Positions 1-7,606 of a stretch of DNA of 64,000 bases are shown here, piece by piece. The notes under the pieces are model-generated. The model searched no databases and had not been told where the DNA came from. It saw only the letters and a list, made by a program, of their open reading frames with translations. This stretch comes from Ancylobacter pratisalsi (GTDB taxonomy: Bacteria > Pseudomonadota > Alphaproteobacteria > Rhizobiales > Xanthobacteraceae). The position numbers were made by a program, and so were the translations under genes. Within the stretch, counting starts at the first letter, position 1. Each line of letters begins with the position of its first letter. The stretch covers positions 558,001-622,000 of the forward strand of contig NZ_CP048630.1 of NCBI RefSeq assembly GCF_010669125.1. The letters run 5' to 3'.

Positions 1-669
1 CACCGCCTTGCCGTTCGCCTTGTCGCTTATCTCGTCGCGTAGTTTGGCTTCCAGCTTGGGTTGCAGCTTGCTGAGTTTAATGGAGACGTCTCCCTCCAAA
101 CCCGCACCCCGCTTGCGGCTCAGCATAAGATCGCCCGTGTAGACCGACTCGACCTGATAGACGGCGAACAGCCGGTCCACGTTGCTGAACCACCCCTTGC
201 AATCCTTGCGGCGACGCAATGAGTCGAACACGGTCCGGGCATCGCTATGAGTGATGCCCGTCTTGGTCACATTGGCCAGCTTGAGATCGTAGTAGCTTGT
301 GAGATCCGCCTTGAGGCCGGCAGAGACCAGCAGTGTCTTTATTCCTGAAAGTCCAGTGCTTCCGGAAAAACTATTGGTCACGTCAATGTCCGGCACACCA
401 ATGGGGTCGAGCAAAGGCACGCCGTGAATATCGAGCGACGTAAAGCACAACGGCTCGATCGCCAGAGGCTTGCTGAACTCTCGCGTCGGCTCCTCGCGGG
501 CATAGTAAAGCGACCCGATCCGGACATTTTGTTGCGGCGGCTTGATCGCCCGCGCCTCAATCCAGGACGAGGGCACGGCACTCGCATCCGGAAGCCACAT
601 GCCCGTCCTTCCCTGGCAGCCCGCTAGAGCGAGCACGGACACCAACACGAACCCAACTGCGTAGCGCAT
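1..669 (-). CDS. Putative lipoprotein, 3' part cut by window edge
   Basis: Begins at an ATG at 669 after a G-rich ribosome site and stays open for 223 codons to the window edge, so the C-terminus is missing. The N-terminus has a short basic segment, a hydrophobic core and the lipobox LALAGC with the lipidated Cys at residue 18, predicting a signal-peptidase-II lipoprotein. The rest is soluble, with an acidic/polar middle and a Lys-rich end. Codon use is less GC-biased than in the genes to its right. I do not recognise a family. The AT-rich spacer upstream probably holds its promoter. Confidence 0.72.
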   Translation of the reverse strand, partial: MRYAVGFVLVSVLALAGCQGRTGMWLPDASAVPSSWIEARAIKPPQQNVRIGSLYYAREEPTREFSKPLAIEPLCFTSLDIHGVPLLDPIGVPDIDVTNSFSGSTGLSGIKTLLVSAGLKADLTSYYDLKLANVTKTGITHSDARTVFDSLRRRKDCKGWFSNVDRLFAVYQVESVYTGDLMLSRKRGAGLEGDVSIKLSKLQPKLEAKLRDEISDKANGKAV

Positions 670-1003
670 TGTCACCCCCCAATGAATGGAAGCAATAGCG
701 CTAATACAAAACTATAAGTTGTAAATTAAAGACAAAATACACTCAAAAATTGCGTATCGAAGACTTCCTCGTGTGGCGAGAAGCCCACTCTCCCGACTCC
801 GCCGCCGCTGACAATTTTCACCCCTGGAATGAGCATTTGCTGAATTTTTCGTCACCATAAATAGCACCCGCAATCGAGACGCATTTCAAATTTCTACTAT
901 TTTTCTTATATTTATATAATATTAGGCTAATAAATGAGCAATGGCACGGCATATGCATGCATGATTGTATGCATTAGCGCGATCAGTCGCCCCGGAGCCG
1001 CCC
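670..1003. other. AT-rich intergenic spacer between divergent genes
   Basis: This 334-base gap is strikingly AT-rich (about 690-950) against a very GC-rich background. It separates the minus-strand lipoprotein gene from the plus-strand hydrolase gene, so it should carry both promoters. Runs such as TATATTTATATAATATTAG near 908-926 could serve as -10 elements, but I cannot assign a promoter with confidence. No protein-like reading frame is visible. An inverted repeat at its right end is listed separately. Confidence 0.6.
953..974. promoter_or_regulatory. Candidate operator (ATGCAT repeats) upstream of hydrolase gene
   Basis: Two ATGCAT palindromes (957-962 and 969-974) are separated by GATTGT, and a third overlapping copy lies at 953-958. 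The TGCAT-N6-ATGCA symmetry resembles sites used by GntR/FadR-type repressors. It sits about 30 bases before the hydrolase start at 1004, a normal repressor position. The symmetry is seen directly; the regulator is inferred and none is encoded nearby. Confidence 0.35.
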
Positions 1004-1690
1004 ATGCCCGAGTCTCTCCTGTCCGCCGAACCGACGCCGCTGGCCTTCGATCCGAATCGCACCGCGCTCGTCATCATCGACATGCAGCGCGACTTCCTGG
1101 AGCCCGGGGGGTTCGGCGAGACGCTTGGCAACGACGTTTCGCTGCTTCAGGCCGCCGTCGGCCCGTGCAAGGCGGCGCTTGCCGCGGCCCGCGCCGCGGG
1201 CATGCTGGTCATCCACACCCGCGAAGGCCATCGCCCCGATATGATGGATGCCCCGCCCGCCAAGGTGGAGCGCGGCGAGCCGACGACCCGCATCGGCTGC
1301 GCGGGACCGATGGGCCGCATCCTCATCCGTGGCGAGGCCGGCCACGACATCATCGCCGAGCTCCACCCGGCCGAGGGCGAACCCGTGCTCGACAAGCCGG
1401 GCAAGGGTGCCTTCTACCAGACCGACCTCGAGCTGATGCTCAAGAACAGAGGCATTGAAACGCTTCTGGTCTGCGGCGTGACGACGGAGGTGTGCGTCCA
1501 CACCACCATCCGGGAGGGCAATGACCGCGGCTATCGCTGCGTCGCCCTCGCCGATTGCTGCGCGTCCTACTTTCCCGAGTTCCACCGCGTCGGTCTGGAG
1601 ATGATCAAGGCGCAGGGCGGAATCTTCGGTTGGGTGTCTTCATCCTCAGCGCTCATCGCCGCGCTCGGCAACAAGATCCGAGCCGCCTGA
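1004..1690 (+). CDS. Isochorismatase-family cysteine hydrolase, biuret-hydrolase-like
   Basis: A 228-residue amidohydrolase of the isochorismatase-like cysteine hydrolase superfamily. The triad is visible: D26 in [12 protein letters not shown]131 in LDKPGKGAF and C164 in [11 protein letters not shown], with the GVTTEV cis-peptide turn before the Cys. Long stretches ([29 protein letters not shown]) resemble rhizobial biuret amidohydrolase BiuH more than RutB, so the substrate is probably a linear ureide or carbamoyl-urea. The ATG at 1004 has a GGAG about 7 bases upstream; an in-frame TTG at 965 lacks one. The permease and cupin that follow suggest a small uptake and catabolic unit. Exact substrate is unproven. 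Confidence 0.85.
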   Translation: MPESLLSAEPTPLAFDPNRTALVIIDMQRDFLEPGGFGETLGNDVSLLQAAVGPCKAALAAARAAGMLVIHTREGHRPDMMDAPPAKVERGEPTTRIGCAGPMGRILIRGEAGHDIIAELHPAEGEPVLDKPGKGAFYQTDLELMLKNRGIETLLVCGVTTEVCVHTTIREGNDRGYRCVALADCCASYFPEFHRVGLEMIKAQGGIFGWVSSSSALIAALGNKIRAA

Positions 1691-1799
1691 GGACAAGATC
1701 CCGCGAGACCGGAGGCGACGCCATCCGCGCCGCCGCCCCGAAAAAGCGAGCCGTGCCTGCCGCCTGCGCGACCACGTTCTTTTCAAGGGGATGAGCTGC

Positions 1800-3413
1800 A
1801 TGTCCACAAACGAGATGACACCGATTTCGCCCTCCCGCATCGGCATGCGTCCGACGCTGTGGACCCGGGGTGACTGGAATGCCCTGTTCGGCTTCGGCAC
1901 GAACATCCTGGTCAACATGCTGGTGCTGACCGGCCTGCTTCAGTTCGTGCTGAAGATGCCATCGGAAATCGTATTCGGCCGCATCCTGCCGGCCGTCGGC
2001 CTGATGATGTTCCTATCGACCGCCTACTATGCCTGGCTCGGCTATCAGCTCGCCAAGAAGACCGGGCGCGATGATGTGTGCGCCCTGCCCTCGGGCATCA
2101 GCGTGCCGCACATGTTCGTTGTTACCTTCGTGATCATGCTGCCGATCGGTGCGGCGACCGGCGATCCGATCCAGGGCTGGGAGGCCGGCCTGGTCTGGGT
2201 GTTCTTCCAAAGCTTCATCCTGATGATCGGCGGTTTCGTCGCGCCTTACATCCGCCGGATCACGCCCCGCGCCGCCCTGCTCGGCACGCTGGCGGGTGTG
2301 TCGATCGCCTTCATCTCGATGCGCCCCGCCTTTGAGATCTTCACGACGCCGGTCATCGGTCTCACCTGTTTCGCCATCATCATGGTGAGCTGGTTCGGCG
2401 GGGTGAAGTACCCGAAAGGCATCCCCGCCGGCCTCGTCGCCATCGCGGTGGGCATGGCCATCGCCTGGGGCTCGAACCTGTTCGGCCTGAACTATGGCGG
2501 CATGAGCGTGGACAAGGTCGGCGGTGCTTTCTCCAGCTTTGGCTTCTCCGTGCCGCTTCCCGCGTTCGACCACGTCTTCCACGGCTTCAAGTATCTCGGC
2601 GTGATCCTCGTCACCGCCATTCCCTTCGGCATCTACGATCTCGTGGAGGCGATGGATAATGTCGAGAGCGCGGAAGCGGCCGGCGATCATTACCCCACCA
2701 CTCGCGTACTCACCGCTGACGGCGTGGTCAGCCTGATCGGCTGCCTGATGGGCAACCCCTTCATCAATGCGGTCTATATCGGCCACCCCGGCTGGAAATC
2801 GATGGGCGGGCGCATCGGCTACTCCGCGGCCACCGGGCTCATGGTCATCGTGCTGTCGTGGTTCGGCATCATCGCGCTGCTGCTGGCGCTGATCCCGGTC
2901 GTGGCGATCTCGCCGATCCTGCTCTATATCGGCATGCTCATCGGCGCGCAGGCCTTCCAGACCACGCCGAGCCGCCACGCGCCGGCGGTCGTGCTCGCGC
3001 TCACACCGCATCTGGCGGCCTGGGCGAAGCTGCTCATCGACAATTCTCTGGGCATGGCCGGAACCTCGGCGGCGGCAATCGGCATGGAAAAGCTTGGCGC
3101 GGTCGGCGTGCTCTATCACGGGCTTGAGGTGATGGGCGGCGGCGCGATTCTCGTCGGGCTGGTGCTTGGTGCCATCGCCGTCTTCGTCATTGAACGCAAG
3201 TTCGAGCACGCCTCCGCCTTCGCGCTGGCCGGCGCGGTGCTCACCTTCTTCGGCTTCATGCATGGCGAGATGGTCGGCTTCGCGGTCACACCCGGCGTGT
3301 CGCTCGCCTATGTCATGGTTGCGGGCGTCCTTTTCGCTTGTTCCAAATATGCAGTGATCGAAAGCCTGCCGGCCGAATATCCTGAAGGCGCACACACCGC
3401 GGCCGCCGAATAG
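1800..3413 (+). CDS. NCS2-type xanthine/uracil permease family transporter
   Basis: A 537-residue polytopic inner-membrane protein with about 12-14 hydrophobic helices, for example residues 35-60, 68-90, 105-130 and 145-170, and a GC-rich helical C-terminal half. The overall pattern fits the nucleobase-ascorbate/NCS2 permease superfamily, which uses ion gradients to import purines, pyrimidines or related ureides. The ATG at 1800 is preferred because AAGGGG lies 9 bases upstream; the in-frame ATG at 1791 touches that ribosome site. It follows the hydrolase by about 110 bases and probably imports its substrate or a precursor. A clear terminator follows. Substrate is inferred from context only. 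Confidence 0.8.
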   Translation: MSTNEMTPISPSRIGMRPTLWTRGDWNALFGFGTNILVNMLVLTGLLQFVLKMPSEIVFGRILPAVGLMMFLSTAYYAWLGYQLAKKTGRDDVCALPSGISVPHMFVVTFVIMLPIGAATGDPIQGWEAGLVWVFFQSFILMIGGFVAPYIRRITPRAALLGTLAGVSIAFISMRPAFEIFTTPVIGLTCFAIIMVSWFGGVKYPKGIPAGLVAIAVGMAIAWGSNLFGLNYGGMSVDKVGGAFSSFGFSVPLPAFDHVFHGFKYLGVILVTAIPFGIYDLVEAMDNVESAEAAGDHYPTTRVLTADGVVSLIGCLMGNPFINAVYIGHPGWKSMGGRIGYSAATGLMVIVLSWFGIIALLLALIPVVAISPILLYIGMLIGAQAFQTTPSRHAPAVVLALTPHLAAWAKLLIDNSLGMAGTSAAAIGMEKLGAVGVLYHGLEVMGGGAILVGLVLGAIAVFVIERKFEHASAFALAGAVLTFFGFMHGEMVGFAVTPGVSLAYVMVAGVLFACSKYAVIESLPAEYPEGAHTAAAE

Positions 3414-3453
3414 GGTTTCCGCTTCGGCCGGGGGGCCAACGAAGCGGCTTGAG

Positions 3454-3492
3454 ACGGCGCGGTTCATCGCACAGGATGGCCGCGCCGTTTTT
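3454..3492 (+). terminator. Intrinsic terminator after permease gene
   Basis: A perfect 9-bp stem (ACGGCGCGG at 3454-3462 with CCGCGCCGT at 3480-3488), a 17-base loop and a run of five T (3488-3492). It begins about 40 bases after the permease stop, so it should separate the hydrolase-permease transcript from the cupin gene. Confidence 0.7.
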
Positions 3493-3544
3493 CGTTTTCA
3501 CCGACGCTTGCGTTCAGGCGCGCCCCTTCCCAGTCGAGGCCCTC

Positions 3545-3898
3545 ATGTCCCTTCTGCTCACCTTCGACCTTGAGACATTCGGCCCTCCCGAGGAGACCGT
3601 GCCACTACCCGAGCGTGTGGTGTCGGGCGACCCGCGCCATCTCACCTGGAACTTCGAGACGCTGCCGGATGGCACGCTGTTCGCCGGCATATGGGAATCC
3701 TCGCCCGGCGCCTGGCGGGTGGACTATGAGGAATGGGAGTTCTGCACGCTGACCTCTGGCGTCTCCATCCTTCATGAAGACGGCAAGGAACCGGTGACGC
3801 TGAAGACCGGCGACAGCTTCGTCATCCGCCCCGGTTTCACCGGTATTTGGGAAGTCGTGGAAACAACGCGTAAGATCTATGTGCTCCGCTTGATCTAG
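3545..3898 (+). CDS. Cupin-domain protein (EutQ / DUF861 type)
   Basis: A 117-residue single-domain cupin. The central region WEFCTLTSGVSIL...GDSFVIRPGFTGIWEV fits the DUF861/cupin_3 group that includes EutQ-like and ureidoglycine-aminohydrolase-like folds. The usual cluster of metal-binding His residues is not obvious, so it may not be a metalloenzyme. The ATG at 3545 has GAGG about 7 bases upstream; the longer in-frame extension is non-protein-like. It lies just after the permease terminator, so it may have its own promoter. A link to ureide metabolism is suggested by neighbours, not shown. Confidence 0.75.
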   Translation: MSLLLTFDLETFGPPEETVPLPERVVSGDPRHLTWNFETLPDGTLFAGIWESSPGAWRVDYEEWEFCTLTSGVSILHEDGKEPVTLKTGDSFVIRPGFTGIWEVVETTRKIYVLRLI

Positions 3899-3937
3899 GA
3901 GGAACGGCGCAGCGCGCCACAATGCACGGGTGTCCGA

Positions 3938-4249
3938 ATGCTCTACGCTCGCACATGCCTGGCCTACCCACGTCCCTTCAGCCACGCCGGCGTGGCCGCC
4001 GCCCTCCTGCTGCTCGCGTGTGGCAGCGCGGCGGCTGACTGCACCTGTCGCGCCGGTGGGCGGGACTACAATCTCGGCGAACGCATCTGCATCGCCGGCC
4101 CCTCCGGCCCGCGCGCAGCGGTGTGCGGGATGAACCAGAACGTATCGAGCTGGATCTTCGACCAGGAGCCGTGTCGCGTCTCGGCCCGCCCGGCATCACT
4201 GCGTCTGGCGGCGGATGGCGGGGCAATGGACGGCACGACGACGCACTGA
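3938..4249 (+). CDS. Small secreted Cys-rich hypothetical protein
   Basis: A 103-residue protein with an N-terminal signal peptide (hydrophobic core around residues 19-30, cleavage likely after AAA near residue 33). A compact Cys-rich segment follows, DCTCRAGGRDY...ICIAGPSG...VCGMNQN...EPC, that could form two disulfides in the periplasm. The C-terminal 25 residues look disordered. It precedes another secreted protein gene and a secreted RNase gene on the same strand. I do not recognise a named family. Confidence 0.6.
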   Translation: MLYARTCLAYPRPFSHAGVAAALLLLACGSAAADCTCRAGGRDYNLGERICIAGPSGPRAAVCGMNQNVSSWIFDQEPCRVSARPASLRLAADGGAMDGTTTH

Positions 4250-4347
4250 ACACATCGCGCCGATTTTGCACTGTGTGTGGCTCCCCCGTCCTTGACCGGT
4301 GGCGGGGTGGGATGCATCGTCCCGGCAACGTTTGAGAGAGGGCAGTC

Positions 4348-4908
4348 ATGGGCAGGGATCGGAGCCGGAAATTGGGCGCCGCGACACGTTGGGCGACGGG
4401 ACTGCTGGCAAGCGCGGCGCTGGTCGCGGCCACGGCCGGAACGGGGCACGCCGCCAGCTTCCTTGAGAAGAATTTCTGGCTCTCCGGCCCCGACTACAGC
4501 GGGAACGTGCCGGCCTGCGACACGCCCGCGGCGCTTTCGCGAATCCAGAAGCACTTCGCCGAAACCGAATCCCGGTTCTGGAACTCGTCTCTCACGATCG
4601 ATTCCTTCGATCGCATCCACCAGATCGCCTTCCGTCCCTGGGGCGAGGAAAACGTGCCGCGCCGCTACTGCACGGCCGACGTTGTCGTCTCGGGCGCCAC
4701 GACCGCAAAAACACCCGACGCCACCAGCCACTATGTCGGGGGCAAGGTCGGCAGCAATGTCGCCATGCATGGCGAGCGTCACAAGATCTTCTATTCGCTG
4801 ATCGAGGACGGCGGGTTCCTGGGCTTCTCCTGGGGCGTTGAATGGTGCGTCGACGGGCTGGACCGCTCCTGGACCTACGCACCGAACTGCCGCATGGCGC
4901 TTCCGTGA
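4348..4908 (+). CDS. Secreted hypothetical protein translationally coupled to RNase T2
   Basis: A 186-residue protein with a cleavable signal peptide (Arg-rich n-region, hydrophobic core about residues 17-32, AxA site near GHAAS). The mature part has four Cys (PACDTP, RYCTAD, EWCVDG, PNCRMA), consistent with two disulfides. GAGAGAGGG lies just upstream of the ATG. Its stop TGA overlaps the GTG start of the RNase T2 gene (GTGA), so the two are very likely co-translated. No catalytic motif is recognised; a partner, chaperone or inhibitor of the nuclease is possible but speculative. Confidence 0.7.
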   Translation: MGRDRSRKLGAATRWATGLLASAALVAATAGTGHAASFLEKNFWLSGPDYSGNVPACDTPAALSRIQKHFAETESRFWNSSLTIDSFDRIHQIAFRPWGEENVPRRYCTADVVVSGATTAKTPDATSHYVGGKVGSNVAMHGERHKIFYSLIEDGGFLGFSWGVEWCVDGLDRSWTYAPNCRMALP

Positions 4909-5567
4909 GCCTTCTGACCGCGACGTGGCGCCTCGTCGCCGCGTCGCTGTCGTTGCTGGCTGTCCTTGCCAGCCCTGCCTGGCCTGCGGGCGAGCCGGGG
5001 CGCTTCGACCACTATGTGCTGACCCTTTCCTGGTCGCCGACCTATTGCGAAACCGCCGCGCAGGCCGATCCCGGCCAGTGCGACCGGGCGCGCCCCTTCG
5101 CATTCGTCGTTCATGGCCTGTGGCCGCAATATGAGCGTGGCTGGCCCGAATTCTGCCGCAAGCCGGCGCCTTTCGTTCCCGAACCCGTTCTGCGCGGCAT
5201 GCTCGACATTATGCCCAGCCGTGGCCTGGTGCTTCACCAGTGGCGCAAGCACGGCACATGCTCGGGTCTCGATGCCAACGCCTATTTCGGAACCGTTCGT
5301 CGCGCCTTCGGTGAGGTGACGATCCCCCCGCAGTTCCGCCATCTTGATACCTATCGCTCCGTCTCGCCGGACGACGTGGAGGCTGCGTTTCGTGCCGCCA
5401 ATCCCGGGCTCGCCGCGAATATGATCGCGGTGGACTGCGACGGGCGACGGCTGACCGAGGTGAAGATCTGCCTCGACCGCAGGCTGGACTTCGCGCCCTG
5501 CGCGGAGGTAGACCGGCGCGCCTGCCGCGCCTCGCGCATTGTCATGCCTCCGACCCGAGGCGGCTGA
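4905..5567 (+). CDS. Secreted ribonuclease T2 family protein
   Basis: A 220-residue exported endoribonuclease of the T2/Rh family, which cleaves RNA through 2',3'-cyclic phosphates. Both conserved active-site segments are present: CAS-I VVHGLWPQ with H70, and CAS-II HQWRKHGTCSG with H110, K114 and H115. A signal peptide occupies roughly residues 8-28 and paired Cys (C48, C59, C84, C118) suit disulfides. The GTG at 4905 overlaps the stop of the preceding gene; a longer upstream frame lies inside that gene and is unlikely. Probably a periplasmic scavenging nuclease. Confidence 0.9.
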   Translation: MSLLTATWRLVAASLSLLAVLASPAWPAGEPGRFDHYVLTLSWSPTYCETAAQADPGQCDRARPFAFVVHGLWPQYERGWPEFCRKPAPFVPEPVLRGMLDIMPSRGLVLHQWRKHGTCSGLDANAYFGTVRRAFGEVTIPPQFRHLDTYRSVSPDDVEAAFRAANPGLAANMIAVDCDGRRLTEVKICLDRRLDFAPCAEVDRRACRASRIVMPPTRGG

Positions 5568-5586
5568 ACCAGCCGGAACGCCACGG

Positions 5587-6459
5587 ATGAACTACCGCCA
5601 CGCCTTCCATGCCGGCAATTTCGCCGATGTCGTCAAGCACGTCGCGCTCGCGCGCATCCTTGCCTATCTCGGTCGCAAGGATGCGCCCTATCGCGTCATC
5701 GACATCCACGCCGGGGCGGGCCTCTACGACCTCGCCGGCGATGAGGCGGAACGCACCGGGGAGTGGCGCGGCGGCATCGGCGCCGTTCTTCAGGCCCAGT
5801 TCACGCCGCAAGTCACGGAACTACTGGCGCCCTGGATCGATGCGGTGCAGGCGGTGAACCGCGCGGGTGACGGCGCGGCCCACGGCGAGCCACTGCGATA
5901 TTATCCCGGCTCGCCGCTCCTCGCGCAGGCACTGTCGCGCCCGCAGGACCGCCTGCTGTTCTGCGAAACGGTCCCGCCGGTCCGGGACGCCTTGAGCGAG
6001 GCGGTCGGCAAGGATGCCCGTGCCAAGGTGCTGGCCGTGGACGGGTGGCAGGCGCTCAATGCCTATCTGCCGCCCAAGGAACGGCGCGGGGTGGTGCTGA
6101 TCGACCCGCCCTTCGAGGACGCCCGCGAATTTGCGCGCATGGCCGACGCTCTCATCGAGGCATATCGGCGCTGGGCCACGGGCATTTATGCGGTCTGGTA
6201 TCCGATCAAGGACGTGCGCGCCGTTGATGCGTTCCGCCGTGAGATCGAGCGTGCCCGTATCCCCAAGACGCTGAACATCCAGTTCGACCTGCGCGCCGTG
6301 CGACAGGCGGACGCGCTTTCGGGCTGTGGCCTTCTCATCATCAACCCGCCCTTCACTCTGGTGGACGAGCTGCGACTGGCGCTGGGCGCGCTGGCGAAAG
6401 TGCTGGCCACCGACGGCGCCGGCCGCGTGCGCGTGGGCTGGCTTACGCCCGAGCGCTGA
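5587..6459 (+). CDS. rlmJ: 23S rRNA (adenine-2030-N6)-methyltransferase
   Basis: A 290-residue SAM-dependent methyltransferase that modifies A2030 of 23S rRNA in the E. coli numbering. The N-terminus MNYRHAFHAGNFADVVKH is the family signature, and the catalytic DPPFE (in VLIDPPFEDAREF) matches the N6-adenine DPPY/F-type motif. A glycine-rich SAM site lies at YPGSPLLA, and LNIQFDLRAV and GCGLLIINPP are further conserved blocks. The ATG at 5587 begins the conserved N-terminus; it starts about 20 bases after the RNase gene stop, so read-through is likely although the functions are unrelated. Confidence 0.93.
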   Translation: MNYRHAFHAGNFADVVKHVALARILAYLGRKDAPYRVIDIHAGAGLYDLAGDEAERTGEWRGGIGAVLQAQFTPQVTELLAPWIDAVQAVNRAGDGAAHGEPLRYYPGSPLLAQALSRPQDRLLFCETVPPVRDALSEAVGKDARAKVLAVDGWQALNAYLPPKERRGVVLIDPPFEDAREFARMADALIEAYRRWATGIYAVWYPIKDVRAVDAFRREIERARIPKTLNIQFDLRAVRQADALSGCGLLIINPPFTLVDELRLALGALAKVLATDGAGRVRVGWLTPER

Positions 6460-6572
6460 ACAGCGCGCCTCCCCCTGGCCTCGCAGTCCGGCATCGGTCT
6501 TGCTTGATCAACGCCAGCTAGGAAATCCGGCGAGTGGTGTTTGACCCATTCGGGGATGAGGAGAGCAGGCGA

Positions 6573-6788
6573 ATGGCAATGACGGGCACCGTCAAATTCT
6601 TCAACACCGAGAAGGGATATGGCTTCATCCGTCCGGATGACGGTGGCCGGGATGTTTTCGTACATGTGTCCGCCGTAACGCGGTCGGGCCTTGGCACGCT
6701 GACGGAAGGCCAGCGGGTGAGCTTTGAGGTCGAGCCGGACAAGCGCGGCAAGGGCCCCAAGGCCATCGACCTCGAACTGGCTGACTGA
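6573..6788 (+). CDS. Cold-shock domain protein (CspA family)
   Basis: A 71-residue single CSD protein that binds single-stranded nucleic acid as an RNA chaperone. RNP1 (KGYGFI) and RNP2 (DVFVHV) are both present, and length matches the family. GAGGAGAG lies about 7 bases before the ATG at 6573, so an upstream in-frame start at 6534 is unnecessary. The preceding 110-base leader is a plausible site for cold-responsive control, but I see no definite structure there. Confidence 0.93.
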   Translation: MAMTGTVKFFNTEKGYGFIRPDDGGRDVFVHVSAVTRSGLGTLTEGQRVSFEVEPDKRGKGPKAIDLELAD

Positions 6789-6892
6789 TAAGCCTCGCGC
6801 GAAGCTGCGGCAGTCCGCCGTCGGCAGGCAGAGTGGCACGATCTTGCCGAGGCCTTGAGAGAGCTGCCCTGCCATCGCTTGCGAAGCGTGTC

Positions 6893-7501
6893 ATGAAGCT
6901 ACGTTCCTCACCCGCCTCCCCCTTCGGTCGCAAGGCGAAAATCGCGGCGGCGCTCTGTGGCGTCCCGGTCGATATCGAGCCTACCGACACCACGGATCCC
7001 AACGATTCCGTGCGTGAGCAGAACCCGCTGGGCAAGATTCCCGTGCTGCTGCGCGCAGACGCCGCCCCGCTTTTCGATTCCCGCGTGATCGTCGAGTTCT
7101 TCGATGCCGAAGCCGGCGGCGGCTGCATCATTCCATCCAGCGGCGAAGCCCGCTTCTCGGCCCTGACCGCGCAGGCCCTGGCCGATGGCCTGATGGATGC
7201 GGCACTGCTTCAGGTCTATGAGGCACGTTTCCGGCCCGAGGAAATCCGCAGCCCCAGCTGGGTCGCGAGCCAGGCCGGCAAGGTGGAACGAGCGATGAAG
7301 GCGTTCGAGGCGGCCCCGCCGGCGGCCGGCGGTGTCTCGGCCCCCGCCAATATCGGCGAAATCACGCTCGCCTGTGCGCTGGGCTATCTCGACCTGCGCT
7401 TTGCGGGCGCGTGGCGGGCGCAATACCCCGCCCTCCTGGACTGGCTGAACAGCTTCGCCGCACGCGTGCCCGCTTTCGAGGCAACGCGGCCGCCCGGCTG
7501 A
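6893..7501 (+). CDS. Glutathione S-transferase family protein
   Basis: A 202-residue protein with an N-terminal thioredoxin-like GSH domain (MKLRSSPASPFGRKAKIAAAL, NPLGKIPVLL, LFDSRVIVEFFD, where the cis-Pro and the D-S-R-V GSH-binding turn are seen) and an all-helical C-terminal domain. A Ser in SSPASPF is the likely catalytic or GSH-contact residue. The ATG at 6893 begins the conserved domain. Probable cytosolic conjugation or reductase role in detoxification; substrate unknown. It converges on the beta-barrel gene at 7607. Confidence 0.88.
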   Translation: MKLRSSPASPFGRKAKIAAALCGVPVDIEPTDTTDPNDSVREQNPLGKIPVLLRADAAPLFDSRVIVEFFDAEAGGGCIIPSSGEARFSALTAQALADGLMDAALLQVYEARFRPEEIRSPSWVASQAGKVERAMKAFEAAPPAAGGVSAPANIGEITLACALGYLDLRFAGAWRAQYPALLDWLNSFAARVPAFEATRPPG

Positions 7502-7537
7502 GGCCTGCCCTCAAAACCCGAGACCGCTTAAAAACGA

Positions 7538-7567
7538 AAGGCCCCGGACGTTTCCGCCCGGGGCCTT
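7538..7567 (-). terminator. Intrinsic terminator for the minus-strand OMP gene
   Basis: A perfect 10-bp GC-rich stem (AAGGCCCCGG at 7538-7547 with CCGGGGCCTT at 7558-7567) and a 10-base loop. Read on the minus strand the hairpin is followed by a T-rich run (TTTCGTTTTT), so it terminates the beta-barrel gene ending at 7607. The plus side lacks a T run, although it may also slow transcription from the convergent GST gene. Confidence 0.75.
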
Positions 7568-7606
7568 CGCGATCCGATCGATCGGCGGCCCCTTGGGGCC
7601 GGCGCA

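Noticed and set aside
983..1585. Long minus-strand frame opposite the hydrolase gene
   Set aside because: It mirrors the GC-rich codon pattern of the real gene and has no family motif or ribosome site.
2013..3467. 484-codon minus-strand frame opposite the permease gene
   Set aside because: It is Asp/His/Arg-rich shadow sequence antisense to a clear membrane protein.
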